DNA from: UBA7672 sp965279085
Lineage (GTDB): Bacteria > Pseudomonadota > Alphaproteobacteria > Caulobacterales > Hyphomonadaceae
Direction of reading: 5' to 3'
Assembly: GCA_965279085.1 (NCBI GenBank)
Contig: OZ257149.1
Span: forward strand, 3,472,001-3,536,000
Length of the DNA: 64,000 bases
Shown here in pieces: positions 34,167-43,299 of the stretch. Position 1 is the first letter of the stretch, and the number at the start of each line of letters is the position of its first letter. Under the pieces are notes generated by a model. That model searched no databases, was not told where the DNA came from, and saw only the letters and a list, made by a program, of their open reading frames with translations. A program made the translations under genes and the position numbers.

Positions 34167-35135
34167 TTACTCCGCTGCGACCTTGGCGTGGGTCGGCAAG
34201 CCCTCGAGATATTTCTCGGCTTCCAGCGCCGCCATGCAGCCAAGGCCCGCGGCGGTCACTGCCTGCCGGAACACGTCGTCGGCTACGTCGCCCGCAGCGA
34301 ACACGCCAGGGATGGAGGTTGCGGTCGAGCCGGGCGTGGTGTGCAGATATCCGCCGAGTTTCATCTCGAGCTGGCCCGTGAAGAGCTGCGTCTGCGGCGC
34401 ATGGCCGATGGCGATGAAGATGCCATGGACAGGCTGCTCGGTAACTACGCCCGTCTTCAGGTTGCGCAGCTTCGCCTTCGTCACGCTGAGCGGGCCTTCC
34501 TGTCCGATCACGTCAGTCAACTCGGTGTCCCATAGGACTGTGACTTTCGGGTTCTTGAACAGGCGATCCTGCAGGATCTTCTCCGCGCGGAAATGGTCGC
34601 GGCGGTGAACGACAGTCACCTTCGAGGCGAAGTGCGTCAGGTGCAGCGCCTCTTCCACAGCGGTGTTGCCGCCGCCGACGACGATGACTTCCTTCTGCTT
34701 GTAGAAGAACGCGTCACACGTGGCGCATGCTGAAACGCCGAACCCTTTGAATTTCGACTCGCTCTCGAGGCCCAGCCACTTGGCTTGCGCGCCCGTCGCA
34801 ATCACCAGCGCGTCGCAGGTGTAGATCGCACCTGAGTCGCCCGTGAGCTTGAACGGCTTCGTCTTCAACTCGGCCTTGATGATGTGGTCCTCGACCATCT
34901 CCGTGCCGACGTGGATGGCCTGTGCGCGCATCTGGTCCATCAGCCAGGGGCCCTGGATGACGTCAGCGAAGCCCGGATAGTTCTCGACGTCGGTCGTGAT
35001 GGTCAGCTGCCCGCCCGGCTGGATGCCGGCGATCAGCATCGGCTTGCGCAGCGCCCGCGCGGCATAGATCGCAGCCGTGTATCCGGCCGGGCCGGAGCCG
35101 AGGATGATGATCTGGGAGTGGCGTGCCGCGGTCAT
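34167..35135 (-). CDS. trxB: Thioredoxin-disulfide reductase
   Basis: 322 residues, standard low-molecular-weight TrxR. FAD-binding GSGPAGYTAAIYAAR, redox pair C137-A-T-C140 in SACATCDAF, NADPH-binding GGGNTAVEEAL, and FAD-binding GVFAAGDV near the end. It reduces thioredoxin with NADPH. The ATG at 35135 has AGAGGAC upstream. It is followed closely by the M23-domain gene. Confidence 0.96.
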   Translation of the reverse strand: MTAARHSQIIILGSGPAGYTAAIYAARALRKPMLIAGIQPGGQLTITTDVENYPGFADVIQGPWLMDQMRAQAIHVGTEMVEDHIIKAELKTKPFKLTGDSGAIYTCDALVIATGAQAKWLGLESESKFKGFGVSACATCDAFFYKQKEVIVVGGGNTAVEEALHLTHFASKVTVVHRRDHFRAEKILQDRLFKNPKVTVLWDTELTDVIGQEGPLSVTKAKLRNLKTGVVTEQPVHGIFIAIGHAPQTQLFTGQLEMKLGGYLHTTPGSTATSIPGVFAAGDVADDVFRQAVTAAGLGCMAALEAEKYLEGLPTHAKVAAE

Positions 35136-35275
35136 GTTTCGTCCTCTGCTGGCCTTTCCTAGCCGCCCGTTTCCGGGTGCGGAATGGGGCAAGGCGCGCC
35201 AGCTTCCATATTCTGGGGATGCGACTGTGAACGGAAAAGGTCCGGGACCGTACCCATTGGCTCAGTTGAGTTTTT

Positions 35276-36292
35276 CTAGCGGTTCGGATGGCGCTGGAGC
35301 AGCAGTTTCACGATCTCGTCCGCCGCCCGGGCCGCCTCGCGGATCGGCGGGTAGGTCCAGTCGTGGATGCCGCCCGAGAACCAGCGCGCTGCCCCTTGGG
35401 CGATGAAGCCCTGGTGCAGGAGGTCGAACCGGGGCGATGAGCCTTCAAGCTTCAGGATGTGGATCGGCTTCCCGAAGAAGGCGGGGTCGGACAGCATGTT
35501 GGCGCTGTCCTCTGTCACCAGAGCGGCGTCGCAGAGCGATAAGAAGGCGGCATAGGGGTTCGGGCCGTCGCGCGGCTCATCCTCCCAGAAGACCGCCTGA
35601 AGCTCGCCTGCGAGCTTCCTGAAGCGCTCGCGAATGGCGCCCGGCGTGCGTCGGGAGATCGTGATCCAGAACTGCCTGCCTTGAGCCAGCTTGCGCAGGT
35701 CCGTCTCGATCGCAGCGGCGCGCGCTTCCGTGAATCGATGAGTCTTCGAATCGCCGCCGAGCGTTACGAGTACCTTCTGGCCTTCGGCCTGCAACAGGTG
35801 ACCGAACCGCTGCTTCGCTTCCGCGACCCGCTCGGACGAGAACCAGACGGGCGAGCCGAGGATCGGGAACACGTTCGGCCCGGTGAGGCCATCATGTTCT
35901 GGCGGGATCACGAGGTCGAACGGCGCCAGCGATACCTTCGGATGCTGCGTCTGGACGACCAGCGTCTTGCCGCCCGACATCTTTCGCATCATGCGCGAAT
36001 AGGGGATCGAGCGCCGTCCCGCAGCGATCCATACATCCGGCCACGGCGCCGAAAGCAGTGCGCGCTGCTCTTTTGGCAAGGCTGACAGTGGAGCGGGCCA
36101 TAGGTCCGGTTGGAACGCCAGCTGCAGGCCTTCCGGCTGCAGGATCAATTCGCGGGTTTGGGCATCGCTGTTGAGATGCGCGAGCTTCGCCGCGCGCTCA
36201 GGTTCGGCAAGCGCAGCCGCCAATGCCTTCGTCTGGTTGAGAATGCCAGCCCGACCATCGGCAACGCACCAGACCGACGGACCACGCGCCAC
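35276..36292 (-). CDS. ELM1-like (mitochondrial fission factor homologue) protein
   Basis: 338 residues. Resembles the Mito_fiss_Elm1 family shared by plants and alphaproteobacteria: early DGRAGILNQTKAL, SGGKTLVVQTQHPK, VTLGGDSK, and VTEDSANMLSD. The fold looks like a GT-B type glycosyltransferase (second Rossmann half with LVTEDS and GKPIHIL). The bacterial role is unknown. It starts 1 bp after the greA stop, so it is in an operon with greA. Confidence 0.82.
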   Translation of the reverse strand: MARGPSVWCVADGRAGILNQTKALAAALAEPERAAKLAHLNSDAQTRELILQPEGLQLAFQPDLWPAPLSALPKEQRALLSAPWPDVWIAAGRRSIPYSRMMRKMSGGKTLVVQTQHPKVSLAPFDLVIPPEHDGLTGPNVFPILGSPVWFSSERVAEAKQRFGHLLQAEGQKVLVTLGGDSKTHRFTEARAAAIETDLRKLAQGRQFWITISRRTPGAIRERFRKLAGELQAVFWEDEPRDGPNPYAAFLSLCDAALVTEDSANMLSDPAFFGKPIHILKLEGSSPRFDLLHQGFIAQGAARWFSGGIHDWTYPPIREAARAADEIVKLLLQRHPNR

Positions 36293-36293
36293 G

Positions 36294-36767
36294 TTACTTC
36301 CAGCTGATCGAGACGATCTCGTACGACTTCGCGCCGCCCGGTGCGGAAACTTCGGCGGTGTCGCCCTCTTCCTTGCCGATCATCGCGCGCGCGATGGGCG
36401 AAGAGATCGAGATCTTCTTGTTCTTCACGTTGGCTTCGTCCTCGCCAACGATCTTGTAAGTGAAGCTCTCGCCGGTGTCCTCGTCGGTCACCTTCACGGT
36501 GGCGCCGAACTTCACGGTCTTGCCGGCGAGGCGCGACGTGTCGATCACCTCGGCATGGGCGAGCTTGCCTTCGAGTTCCGCGATGCGGCCCTCGATGAAG
36601 CTCTGCTTCTCCTTGGCGGCGTGATATTCCGCGTTCTCCGACAGGTCGCCATGGCTGCGCGCCTCCGAGATCGCCGCAATGATGTTCGGGCGCTCCTCGG
36701 ACTTCAGGATCTTCAGTTCGGCCTGCAGGGCCTCGAAGCCCTCAGACGTCATGGGAATGCGCTGCAT
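36294..36767 (-). CDS. greA: Transcription elongation factor GreA
   Basis: 157 residues. N-terminal coiled coil with the acidic tip motif DLSENAEYHAAKEKQ, which places Mg2+ in the RNA polymerase secondary channel to cleave backtracked RNA, and the C-terminal FKBP-like domain ending in SISSPIARAMIGKEEGD. It follows carB by 75 bp, a common alphaproteobacterial order. Confidence 0.97.
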   Translation of the reverse strand: MQRIPMTSEGFEALQAELKILKSEERPNIIAAISEARSHGDLSENAEYHAAKEKQSFIEGRIAELEGKLAHAEVIDTSRLAGKTVKFGATVKVTDEDTGESFTYKIVGEDEANVKNKKISISSPIARAMIGKEEGDTAEVSAPGGAKSYEIVSISWK

Positions 36768-36842
36768 GGGTAGTCCTGTTCAAAACACCGGAATTACGCG
36801 GAAGCATTCGACCGCGCGGTGGCAGCAGCGCGGTCAGAAGGA

Positions 36843-39800
36843 TCAAGAGTAGGTCTGAAGCGCTCCGGCTTCAAGCGGGTGTGTTTTCAGCGACCTGATG
36901 GCCTGGACGGCCGCTCGGGCCCCGGAAATCGTCGTGTAGTATGGAATGCCGTGCTGTAGGGCGGCCCGGCGGATTGACGCCGAGTCCATCAGTGATTGCG
37001 CCCCTTCCGTGGTGTTGAACACCAGCTGGATCTTGCCGTTGAGCAGGGCGTCCACGACGTGGGGCTGGCCTTCGAGGACCTTGTTCACCCGCTCGAGCTT
37101 GATGCCGCGCTCGGCAAGAAACTGTGCAGTGCCGCCCGTGGCGATGATGGTGAAGCCCAGTTCGGCGATGTCGCGCGCCGTCTGCTCGATCGATGCCTTG
37201 TCGCTGTCGCGTACCGAGATGAACACGCAACCCTTGGCCGGCAGCGCCATTCCGGCTGCGATCTGACTCTTGAGGTAGGCCGCGCCGAACGACGTATCGA
37301 GGCCCATGACCTCGCCGGTCGAACGCATCTCCGGTCCCAGCAGCGGATCGACGCCCGGGAAGCGCGAGAAGGGGAACACGGCTTCTTTCACGGCGATCCG
37401 CGGACCGGTGATCGGGCCTGGCCCGAGGTTGAACGCGGCGAGCTTCTCGCCCGCCATCACCTTCGCGGCGATGGCGGCGAACGGCTTGCCGACGGCTTTC
37501 GCGACGAAGGGCACGGTGCGCGAAGCGCGGGGGTTGGCTTCGAGGACATAGATCTCATCGCCCTTCACCGCGAACTGCACGTTCATCAGGCCCTTGACGT
37601 TGAGCGCCTTGGCCAGCTTGCGCGCCTGGTCCGAGAGTCGGTCCACGATTTCCTTCGAGAGCGTGTAGGGCGGGATGGAGCAGGCGCTATCGCCTGAGTG
37701 GATGCCGGCTTCCTCGATGTGTTCCATGATGCCGGCGACGTGGGTCGCGTCGCCATCGCACATCGCATCGACGTCGACCTCGATGGCGTCGGAGAGATAG
37801 CGATCAACTAGCAGCGGCGTATCGCCGGAGACCTGCACGGCCTCGCGGACGTAGCGCTTTAGGTCCTTCTCGTCATGGACGATTTCCATCGCGCGACCGC
37901 CGAGCACGAAGCTCGGACGCAGCATGACGGGATAACCGATGCGGTTGGCGGCGGCGATTGCTTCTTCGTCCGTGCGGGCGATGGCGCTCGGCGCCTGCTT
38001 GAGGCCGATCTTGTCGAGCAGTTTCGAGAACAGCTCGCGATCTTCTGCGAGATCGATTGAGTCCGGCGTCGTGCCAAGGATCGGCGCGCCGGATTTCTTG
38101 AGGCCCTGCGCCAGCTTCAGCGGCGTCTGGCCGCCGAACTGCACGATGACGCCCATGAACTCGCCTGCCGATTGCTCGACATGGATGATCTCGGTCACGT
38201 CCTCGAGCGTGAGCGGCTCGAAATAGAGACGATCCGATGTGTCGTAGTCGGTCGAGACCGTCTCAGGGTTGCAGTTCACCATGATGGATTCGATCTTCAG
38301 ATCGGCCATGGCGAAAGCGGCGTGGCAGCAGCAGTAGTCGAACTCGATACCCTGACCGATGCGGTTCGGGCCGCCGCCGAGGATCATCGCCTTCTTGCGT
38401 GTTGAGGGCTCTGCCTCGTTCTGCGCCGGGATGGTTTCGCCGTTAGCGCCGATCCAGCCGGACTCGTAGGTCGAGTAGAGGTAGGGAGTCCTCGCCGCGA
38501 ATTCGGCGGCGCAGGTGTCGATACGCTTGAACACGGGGCGGACGCCGGCCTTGTGGCGCTTGGCGCGTACGTCGAGTTCCTTGCCGCCCGTCAGCTGGGC
38601 GAGGCGCACGTCGGAGAAGCCCATCGCCTTGATGCGTGTCCACTCTTCGGCGTCCTTGGGCAGGCCGTTCTTCTTGATCGAGGCTTCTTCGGCGATGATC
38701 TCCGAGATCTGACGCAGGAACCATTTGTCGATCTTCGAGGCGTTGTGGATCTCGTCCACCGTCATGCCTTCGCGGAAAGCCTGGCCCACGTTCAGCAGAC
38801 GTTTCTCGGTCGGCCGCGAGAGGGATGCGATGAGCGAATTGCGGTCGCTGCCGCCAGGTATTTCCTGTTCGCTGAAACCGGAGATGCCGGTTTCCAGCGA
38901 GCGCAGGGCCTTCTGGAGCGATTCCTGGAAGGTCCGGCCGATCGCCATCGCTTCGCCGACGGATTTCATCTGCGTTGTCAGCGTCTGGATCTGGTAGTTC
39001 AGCGCCGGGTCCGTGCTCTTGTACTTTTCGAAGGCAAAGCGTGGGATCTTCACAACAACATAGTCGATGGTCGGCTCGAACGAGGCCGGGGTCACGCCTG
39101 TGATGTCGTTGGTGAGTTCGTCGAGCGTGTAACCGATGGCGAGCTTCGCCGCGATCTTGGCGATCGGGAAGCCGGTGGCTTTTGACGCCAGTGCAGACGA
39201 GCGAGACACGCGCGGGTTCATCTCGATGATGACGAGGCGGCCATTGTCCGGGTTGACGGCGAACTGCACGTTCGACCCGCCCGTCTCGACGCCGATCTCG
39301 CGCAGCACGGCGATCGAGGCGTTGCGCATGACCTGGTATTCGCGGTCGGTGAGCGTAAGGGCGGGGGCGACGGTGATCGAGTCGCCCGTGTGCACGCCCA
39401 TCGGGTCGATATTCTCGATGGAGCAGATGATGATGCAGTTGTCCGCCTTGTCGCGGACGACCTCCATCTCGAATTCCTTCCAGCCGAGCAGGCTCTCGTC
39501 GATCAGCACCTGGCTGACCGGCGACATCTGGAGACCGCGCGTGACGATCTCTTCGAACTGCTGGCGGTTGTAGGCGACGCCGCCGCCGAGGCCGCCGAGC
39601 GTGAAGGCCGGGCGCACGATGCAGGGCAGGCCGACGATCTCCATCTGCTTCATCGCTTCGGCGAAGCCAGCCTTAAGGTCGTATTCCGTCTTGCCGTCAG
39701 TCGTGCTGATCTCGGGCGAGGCGACGATGGCGGAGCGAGGCGACTCCAGCCCGATCTTGTCCATCGCGGTGCGGAACTTGGCGCGGTCTTCGGCCTTCTC

Positions 39801-40169
39801 AATTGCCTCAGCCTTGGCGCCGATCATCTCGACGCCGTGCTTCTTCAGCACGCCCATCTGTTCCAGCTTCAGCGCGCAATTCAGCGCCGTCTGGCCGCCC
39901 ATGGTTGGGAGCAGCGCGTCGGGCTTTTCCTTCTCGATGATCTTGGCGACCATCTCCGGCGTAATCGGCTCGATATAGGTGGCGTCCGCCAGTTCCGGGT
40001 CGGTCATGATCGTGGCGGGGTTGGAGTTCACCAGGATGACCCGGTAGCCCTCCGACTTCAGCGCCTTGATCGCCTGCACCCCCGAATAGTCGAATTCGCA
40101 CGCCTGACCGATCACGATCGGCCCGGCGCCGATCACCAGGATGGACTTGATATCTGTGCGCTTGGGCAT
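36843..40169 (-). CDS. carB: Carbamoyl-phosphate synthase large chain
   Basis: 1108 residues. Two homologous ATP-grasp halves (CARSA motif GAGPIVIGQACEFDYSG near the start, GGGPNRIGQGIEFDYCC at the centre) and a C-terminal MGS-like allosteric domain. Makes carbamoyl phosphate for pyrimidines and arginine. The ATG at 40169 has AGGTGA upstream; the longer frame is rejected. The partner carA is on the same strand but about 6.8 kb upstream rather than adjacent. Followed by greA. Confidence 0.97.
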   Translation of the reverse strand: MPKRTDIKSILVIGAGPIVIGQACEFDYSGVQAIKALKSEGYRVILVNSNPATIMTDPELADATYIEPITPEMVAKIIEKEKPDALLPTMGGQTALNCALKLEQMGVLKKHGVEMIGAKAEAIEKAEDRAKFRTAMDKIGLESPRSAIVASPEISTTDGKTEYDLKAGFAEAMKQMEIVGLPCIVRPAFTLGGLGGGVAYNRQQFEEIVTRGLQMSPVSQVLIDESLLGWKEFEMEVVRDKADNCIIICSIENIDPMGVHTGDSITVAPALTLTDREYQVMRNASIAVLREIGVETGGSNVQFAVNPDNGRLVIIEMNPRVSRSSALASKATGFPIAKIAAKLAIGYTLDELTNDITGVTPASFEPTIDYVVVKIPRFAFEKYKSTDPALNYQIQTLTTQMKSVGEAMAIGRTFQESLQKALRSLETGISGFSEQEIPGGSDRNSLIASLSRPTEKRLLNVGQAFREGMTVDEIHNASKIDKWFLRQISEIIAEEASIKKNGLPKDAEEWTRIKAMGFSDVRLAQLTGGKELDVRAKRHKAGVRPVFKRIDTCAAEFAARTPYLYSTYESGWIGANGETIPAQNEAEPSTRKKAMILGGGPNRIGQGIEFDYCCCHAAFAMADLKIESIMVNCNPETVSTDYDTSDRLYFEPLTLEDVTEIIHVEQSAGEFMGVIVQFGGQTPLKLAQGLKKSGAPILGTTPDSIDLAEDRELFSKLLDKIGLKQAPSAIARTDEEAIAAANRIGYPVMLRPSFVLGGRAMEIVHDEKDLKRYVREAVQVSGDTPLLVDRYLSDAIEVDVDAMCDGDATHVAGIMEHIEEAGIHSGDSACSIPPYTLSKEIVDRLSDQARKLAKALNVKGLMNVQFAVKGDEIYVLEANPRASRTVPFVAKAVGKPFAAIAAKVMAGEKLAAFNLGPGPITGPRIAVKEAVFPFSRFPGVDPLLGPEMRSTGEVMGLDTSFGAAYLKSQIAAGMALPAKGCVFISVRDSDKASIEQTARDIAELGFTIIATGGTAQFLAERGIKLERVNKVLEGQPHVVDALLNGKIQLVFNTTEGAQSLMDSASIRRAALQHGIPYYTTISGARAAVQAIRSLKTHPLEAGALQTYS

Positions 40170-40342
40170 GTCACCTGGCGAGGCTGGGAGACGGCAAATT
40201 GGCGGTGGGTTTAACGATGGTGAACAAGGGGCGCAACCCTTGCGGCGTCGCACCCATACGGGTCCGATTCGGCTGTGTTTTCCGCTGGTTCTTCGCCCTT
40301 ATTTTTGCGCATTGTGAACCTATCCCATTGCAACTGGTGGCT

Positions 40343-40363
40343 AGGGGAGTAACCCCTTTTTTT
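40343..40363 (+). terminator. Short intrinsic-terminator-like hairpin in the carB/CAP divergent region
   Basis: AGGGG-AGTAA-CCCCT followed by seven Ts on the plus strand, 30 bp before the CAP-protein ATG. No plus-strand gene lies just upstream, so it may be an attenuator of the CAP gene or block transcripts antisense to carB. Confidence 0.5.
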
Positions 40364-40392
40364 GGGCGCATTCGCGCGCACGGGCGAACTGG

Positions 40393-40986
40393 ATGTTTCG
40401 CGTAGTCTTGAGTGTCATTGCGGCGTCTGTGCTGCTCGGCTCGCCCGCGGGTATCGCGACAGGGGAACCGCGTCAGGCGCAGCCCAGCGGCGGGATGACC
40501 GGCGCCAGCGCAACTGCGTCTCCGCGCCCCGTGACAAAGCCGCCAGCAAAGGAGCCTGCCGCCCTGTCGGGCATGCTGGCCGCCCAGAACGACTCACGCT
40601 CGCGCATGGGCGTTCCGGGCCTCGTCTGGTCGGATGAGCTGACGGCGAAGGCCCAGGCCACAGTGAAGGCCGTGGCGGCCAGCACTTGTTCACAGAGCGC
40701 CGTCCAGCGTATTGGCCGCCAGGGCAATGCCGCCATCTACTGGGTCGCCGGCCTCCGGCGTCTGGGCGGCAAGGATGCGGCGCAGGACATCTCGCCGGCC
40801 TATCTGGTCTCCCGTTGGCGCGAGGGCCATGGGGAATACGACGCGGCCACAGGCCTTTGCCGGACCAAGACGCCCGGCTGTGAGTCTTACGCCCGCATGG
40901 TCGCACCCAAGGCGAAGGCCGTTGGATGCGCCAAGACGGTCTGCAGCAACCAGGCGCAGGTCTGGGCCTGCCACTATTCCGAATAA
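40393..40986 (+). CDS. CAP-superfamily (SCP/PR-1-like) secreted protein
   Basis: 197 residues with a signal peptide (about 1-23) and a Pro/Ser/Thr-rich linker, then a CAP domain: QNDSRSRMGVPGLVWSDELTAKAQ (helix 1), and the end YARMVAPKAKAVGCAKTVCSN and VWACHYSE (central strands, cysteines). The usual CAP His/Glu cavity is only partly apparent. Bacterial CAP proteins are periplasmic or secreted, with unknown or lipid-binding roles. Confidence 0.8.
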   Translation: MFRVVLSVIAASVLLGSPAGIATGEPRQAQPSGGMTGASATASPRPVTKPPAKEPAALSGMLAAQNDSRSRMGVPGLVWSDELTAKAQATVKAVAASTCSQSAVQRIGRQGNAAIYWVAGLRRLGGKDAAQDISPAYLVSRWREGHGEYDAATGLCRTKTPGCESYARMVAPKAKAVGCAKTVCSNQAQVWACHYSE

Positions 40987-41078
40987 TCCGCACCCGGAGC
41001 TGTTCCGCGCTCTGGACGGTTGAGCCCGCCAGTCCAGTTGACTAGCGTCAGGCACGATCTGACGTGCGGGAGACCTCA

Positions 41079-42617
41079 ATGCGTTACCCGATTGCCGGCC
41101 TGCTGGCGGCCTTTGCCCTTTGCGGCTGTTCTTATTTCGGCGGCGGCGCGGGCGTGGAGGAACCGGGCGAATCGCGCCCAGCATGGTTCGGCCTGATCCC
41201 GCCGGTCGCGCTCGCCAATCCGCCGGTCCAGCCTGTCGAAGGTGCGGCCATTCCAGCCGCGATCCGTCCAGCCGATGAAACCGAGGCCCGGGGCATGCTG
41301 CGTGGCGACCGCATCCGCACCTCGGTGGAGCAGGTGATCAACTTCGCGCAGGACATGCGCGAGGAGGGCAGCCAGATGTGGGGTCGCATCGCCGGCCTCC
41401 CCTCGGAAGACGAAACCGCCGGCTGGCTGACCGGAGAGCTGCGCGCGATCGGGCTCAAGGATGTCGAGCTCCAGACCTATACCGGCACGGGCGATTTCTG
41501 GTGGCCGAAGGCGTGGACTGCGACCGTCATCGCCGATCCCGTCTATGGCGATCTCAGCATCGACGTGAAGCTCGCCTCCGCCGTTCCGGTCAGCCGCTCG
41601 TCCATTCCCGGCGGCATGCTGGAAGCCGCAATCGCTTACGTGGGCGATGCAGGCGAGGTCACGACCGAAGGCGTGTCCGGCAAGATCGCCATCCAGCACA
41701 CGCGCCCGTCGACCGGCGCTTATTCCGAACGAACCAAGGTTCGCGAGTCCTCGCAGCAGCTGATCGCTGCCGGCGCGGTCGCCGTGATCACTTGGGTCGA
41801 GCAGGCCGGCAACATGTACGTATTCGACTTCGGCCAGTGCGGCGGACCCTGCTTCAACATCGGCGGCGCGGACGGGCGCTTCCTCTCCGACGCCATCAAG
41901 GCCGCGAAGGAGGCCGGCGCGCCGGACCTGCGGATGCGCCTGTCGCTCGACGCCGAGGTGAAGACCGGCCTGAAGGCGAGCAATGTGCTCGGCATGATTC
42001 CAGGGGCCAGCAGCGAGATCATCATCGTCAACGCCCACCTTGATTCATGGTTCGACGGGGCAGGCGACAATGCGGATGGCGTCGGCGTGCTCGTGGCGCT
42101 GGCGCGCTATTTCTCGCGCGACGGCGCGAAGCCCGCGCGCACGCTTCTGTTTGTCGGATCGGGCGGGCATCACAGTTCGGGGCTCAACGGCCCCGCCAGC
42201 GTGGTGGCGATGAACCCGGAGCTGATGAAACGCGTGGTGCTGGTGATCAATCTCGAACACCTCGCGCAGTTCCAGATCGATGCCGTGCCCGTGTGGAATG
42301 CGAACACGGGCGAGGAGCCGAAGAATTTCGGCATCTCGAATTCATCGCCGTATCTAATTAATCTCGTGAAGGAAGCCGCCCAGCGTTATGGCTTCGTGAT
42401 CCGGCCGGAGATCGTGAACACGGTCCCGGGCGATCTGAGCGGCTATGCGCCTCTCAATGTGGCGCGGATGCAAGGCATCCATTCCGGTCCGCTCTATCAC
42501 ACCAGCGGCGACGTGCTGGACAGCATCTCCATCGAGGGGCTGGAGAAGGCTGCGGGCTTCTACGCCTATGTGATCGAACAGGCGGGCAAGGCGAAGAAGG
42601 AAGAGATCAACCCGTAG
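41079..42617 (+). CDS. M28-family peptidase-like lipoprotein with altered active site
   Basis: 512 residues. Lipobox ALCGC. A PA-like insert (about 185-290), then the M28 core: HLDSW (H320, D322) and DNADGVGVLVALAR supply two metal positions, NLEHL a third, and the late YHTSGD the last His. Where active M28 enzymes have the Glu-Glu pair, this protein has GGHHSSG (H364-H365), so normal peptidase activity is doubtful or uses different ligands. Start ATG at 41079 with GGGAGA upstream. The 3' end overlaps ogt by 11 bp, convergently. Confidence 0.83.
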   Translation: MRYPIAGLLAAFALCGCSYFGGGAGVEEPGESRPAWFGLIPPVALANPPVQPVEGAAIPAAIRPADETEARGMLRGDRIRTSVEQVINFAQDMREEGSQMWGRIAGLPSEDETAGWLTGELRAIGLKDVELQTYTGTGDFWWPKAWTATVIADPVYGDLSIDVKLASAVPVSRSSIPGGMLEAAIAYVGDAGEVTTEGVSGKIAIQHTRPSTGAYSERTKVRESSQQLIAAGAVAVITWVEQAGNMYVFDFGQCGGPCFNIGGADGRFLSDAIKAAKEAGAPDLRMRLSLDAEVKTGLKASNVLGMIPGASSEIIIVNAHLDSWFDGAGDNADGVGVLVALARYFSRDGAKPARTLLFVGSGGHHSSGLNGPASVVAMNPELMKRVVLVINLEHLAQFQIDAVPVWNANTGEEPKNFGISNSSPYLINLVKEAAQRYGFVIRPEIVNTVPGDLSGYAPLNVARMQGIHSGPLYHTSGDVLDSISIEGLEKAAGFYAYVIEQAGKAKKEEINP

Positions 42618-43152
42618 GGCCGAACAGGTCCGGCGGGCCTGCCGCGGGCGCGCCTTCGATCATCAGCAGCTTTAGCTTCGTGCTGACACCGCCGCGCGCC
42701 GTGAATCCGCCAAGCTTGCCGTTCGCCGCCGTGACGCGATGGCACGGCACGATGATCGGCCACGGATTTCGTCCCAGCGCCGCGCCAACCTGCTGCGCCA
42801 GAAGCTTGTCGCCCAGCTGCACGGCGATCTCGCCATAGGTCAGCGTCTGGCCGGCCGGAATCTTGCGCGTGATCTCGTAGACCTTCGCGTTGAACTCCGG
42901 CACGCGCGCGATATCGAGTGGGGCGTCCGAAAGGTCCGCCTTCTCGCCGCGCATCAATGCGCGAATGCCTTCGATGACAGGCGCCAGCGAGGCTGGCGGT
43001 ATTGCCTCCGTGGCGCCGGGTGCGCGGCGGGCAAACGACTCGCGCACGGTATCGGCGTCGCTCTCGGGAAGATGAGCGGCGATCAGGCCCTTGTCGCCCC
43101 AGACGATCCCGGCCCAGCCGATGACAGTGTCTATGACAGCGTAGTGGTTCAT
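42607..43152 (-). CDS. ogt: Methylated-DNA--protein-cysteine methyltransferase
   Basis: 181 residues. Suicide DNA repair enzyme for O6-alkylguanine. Acceptor Cys137 lies in PIIVPCHRV, preceded by GRNPWP and followed by GKLGGFTARGG, the full MGMT signature; IPAGQTLTYGEIA begins the helix-turn-helix. No Ada-type regulatory domain. Its end overlaps the convergent M28-like gene. Confidence 0.94.
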   Translation of the reverse strand: MNHYAVIDTVIGWAGIVWGDKGLIAAHLPESDADTVRESFARRAPGATEAIPPASLAPVIEGIRALMRGEKADLSDAPLDIARVPEFNAKVYEITRKIPAGQTLTYGEIAVQLGDKLLAQQVGAALGRNPWPIIVPCHRVTAANGKLGGFTARGGVSTKLKLLMIEGAPAAGPPDLFGPTG

Positions 43153-43299
43153 GTTGCGAATATAGGCGCGGCTTCCGCCGCCTGCAGCCGATTTTCGGAC
43201 GGGATAGCCGCGTAGCTTCTCTGCGATCAGGCATATTTGCCTTGCAATGTTCGGGACAGCTTTATCAGATGCCTCTGCATTGCTTGCGGGAGGCCGATC

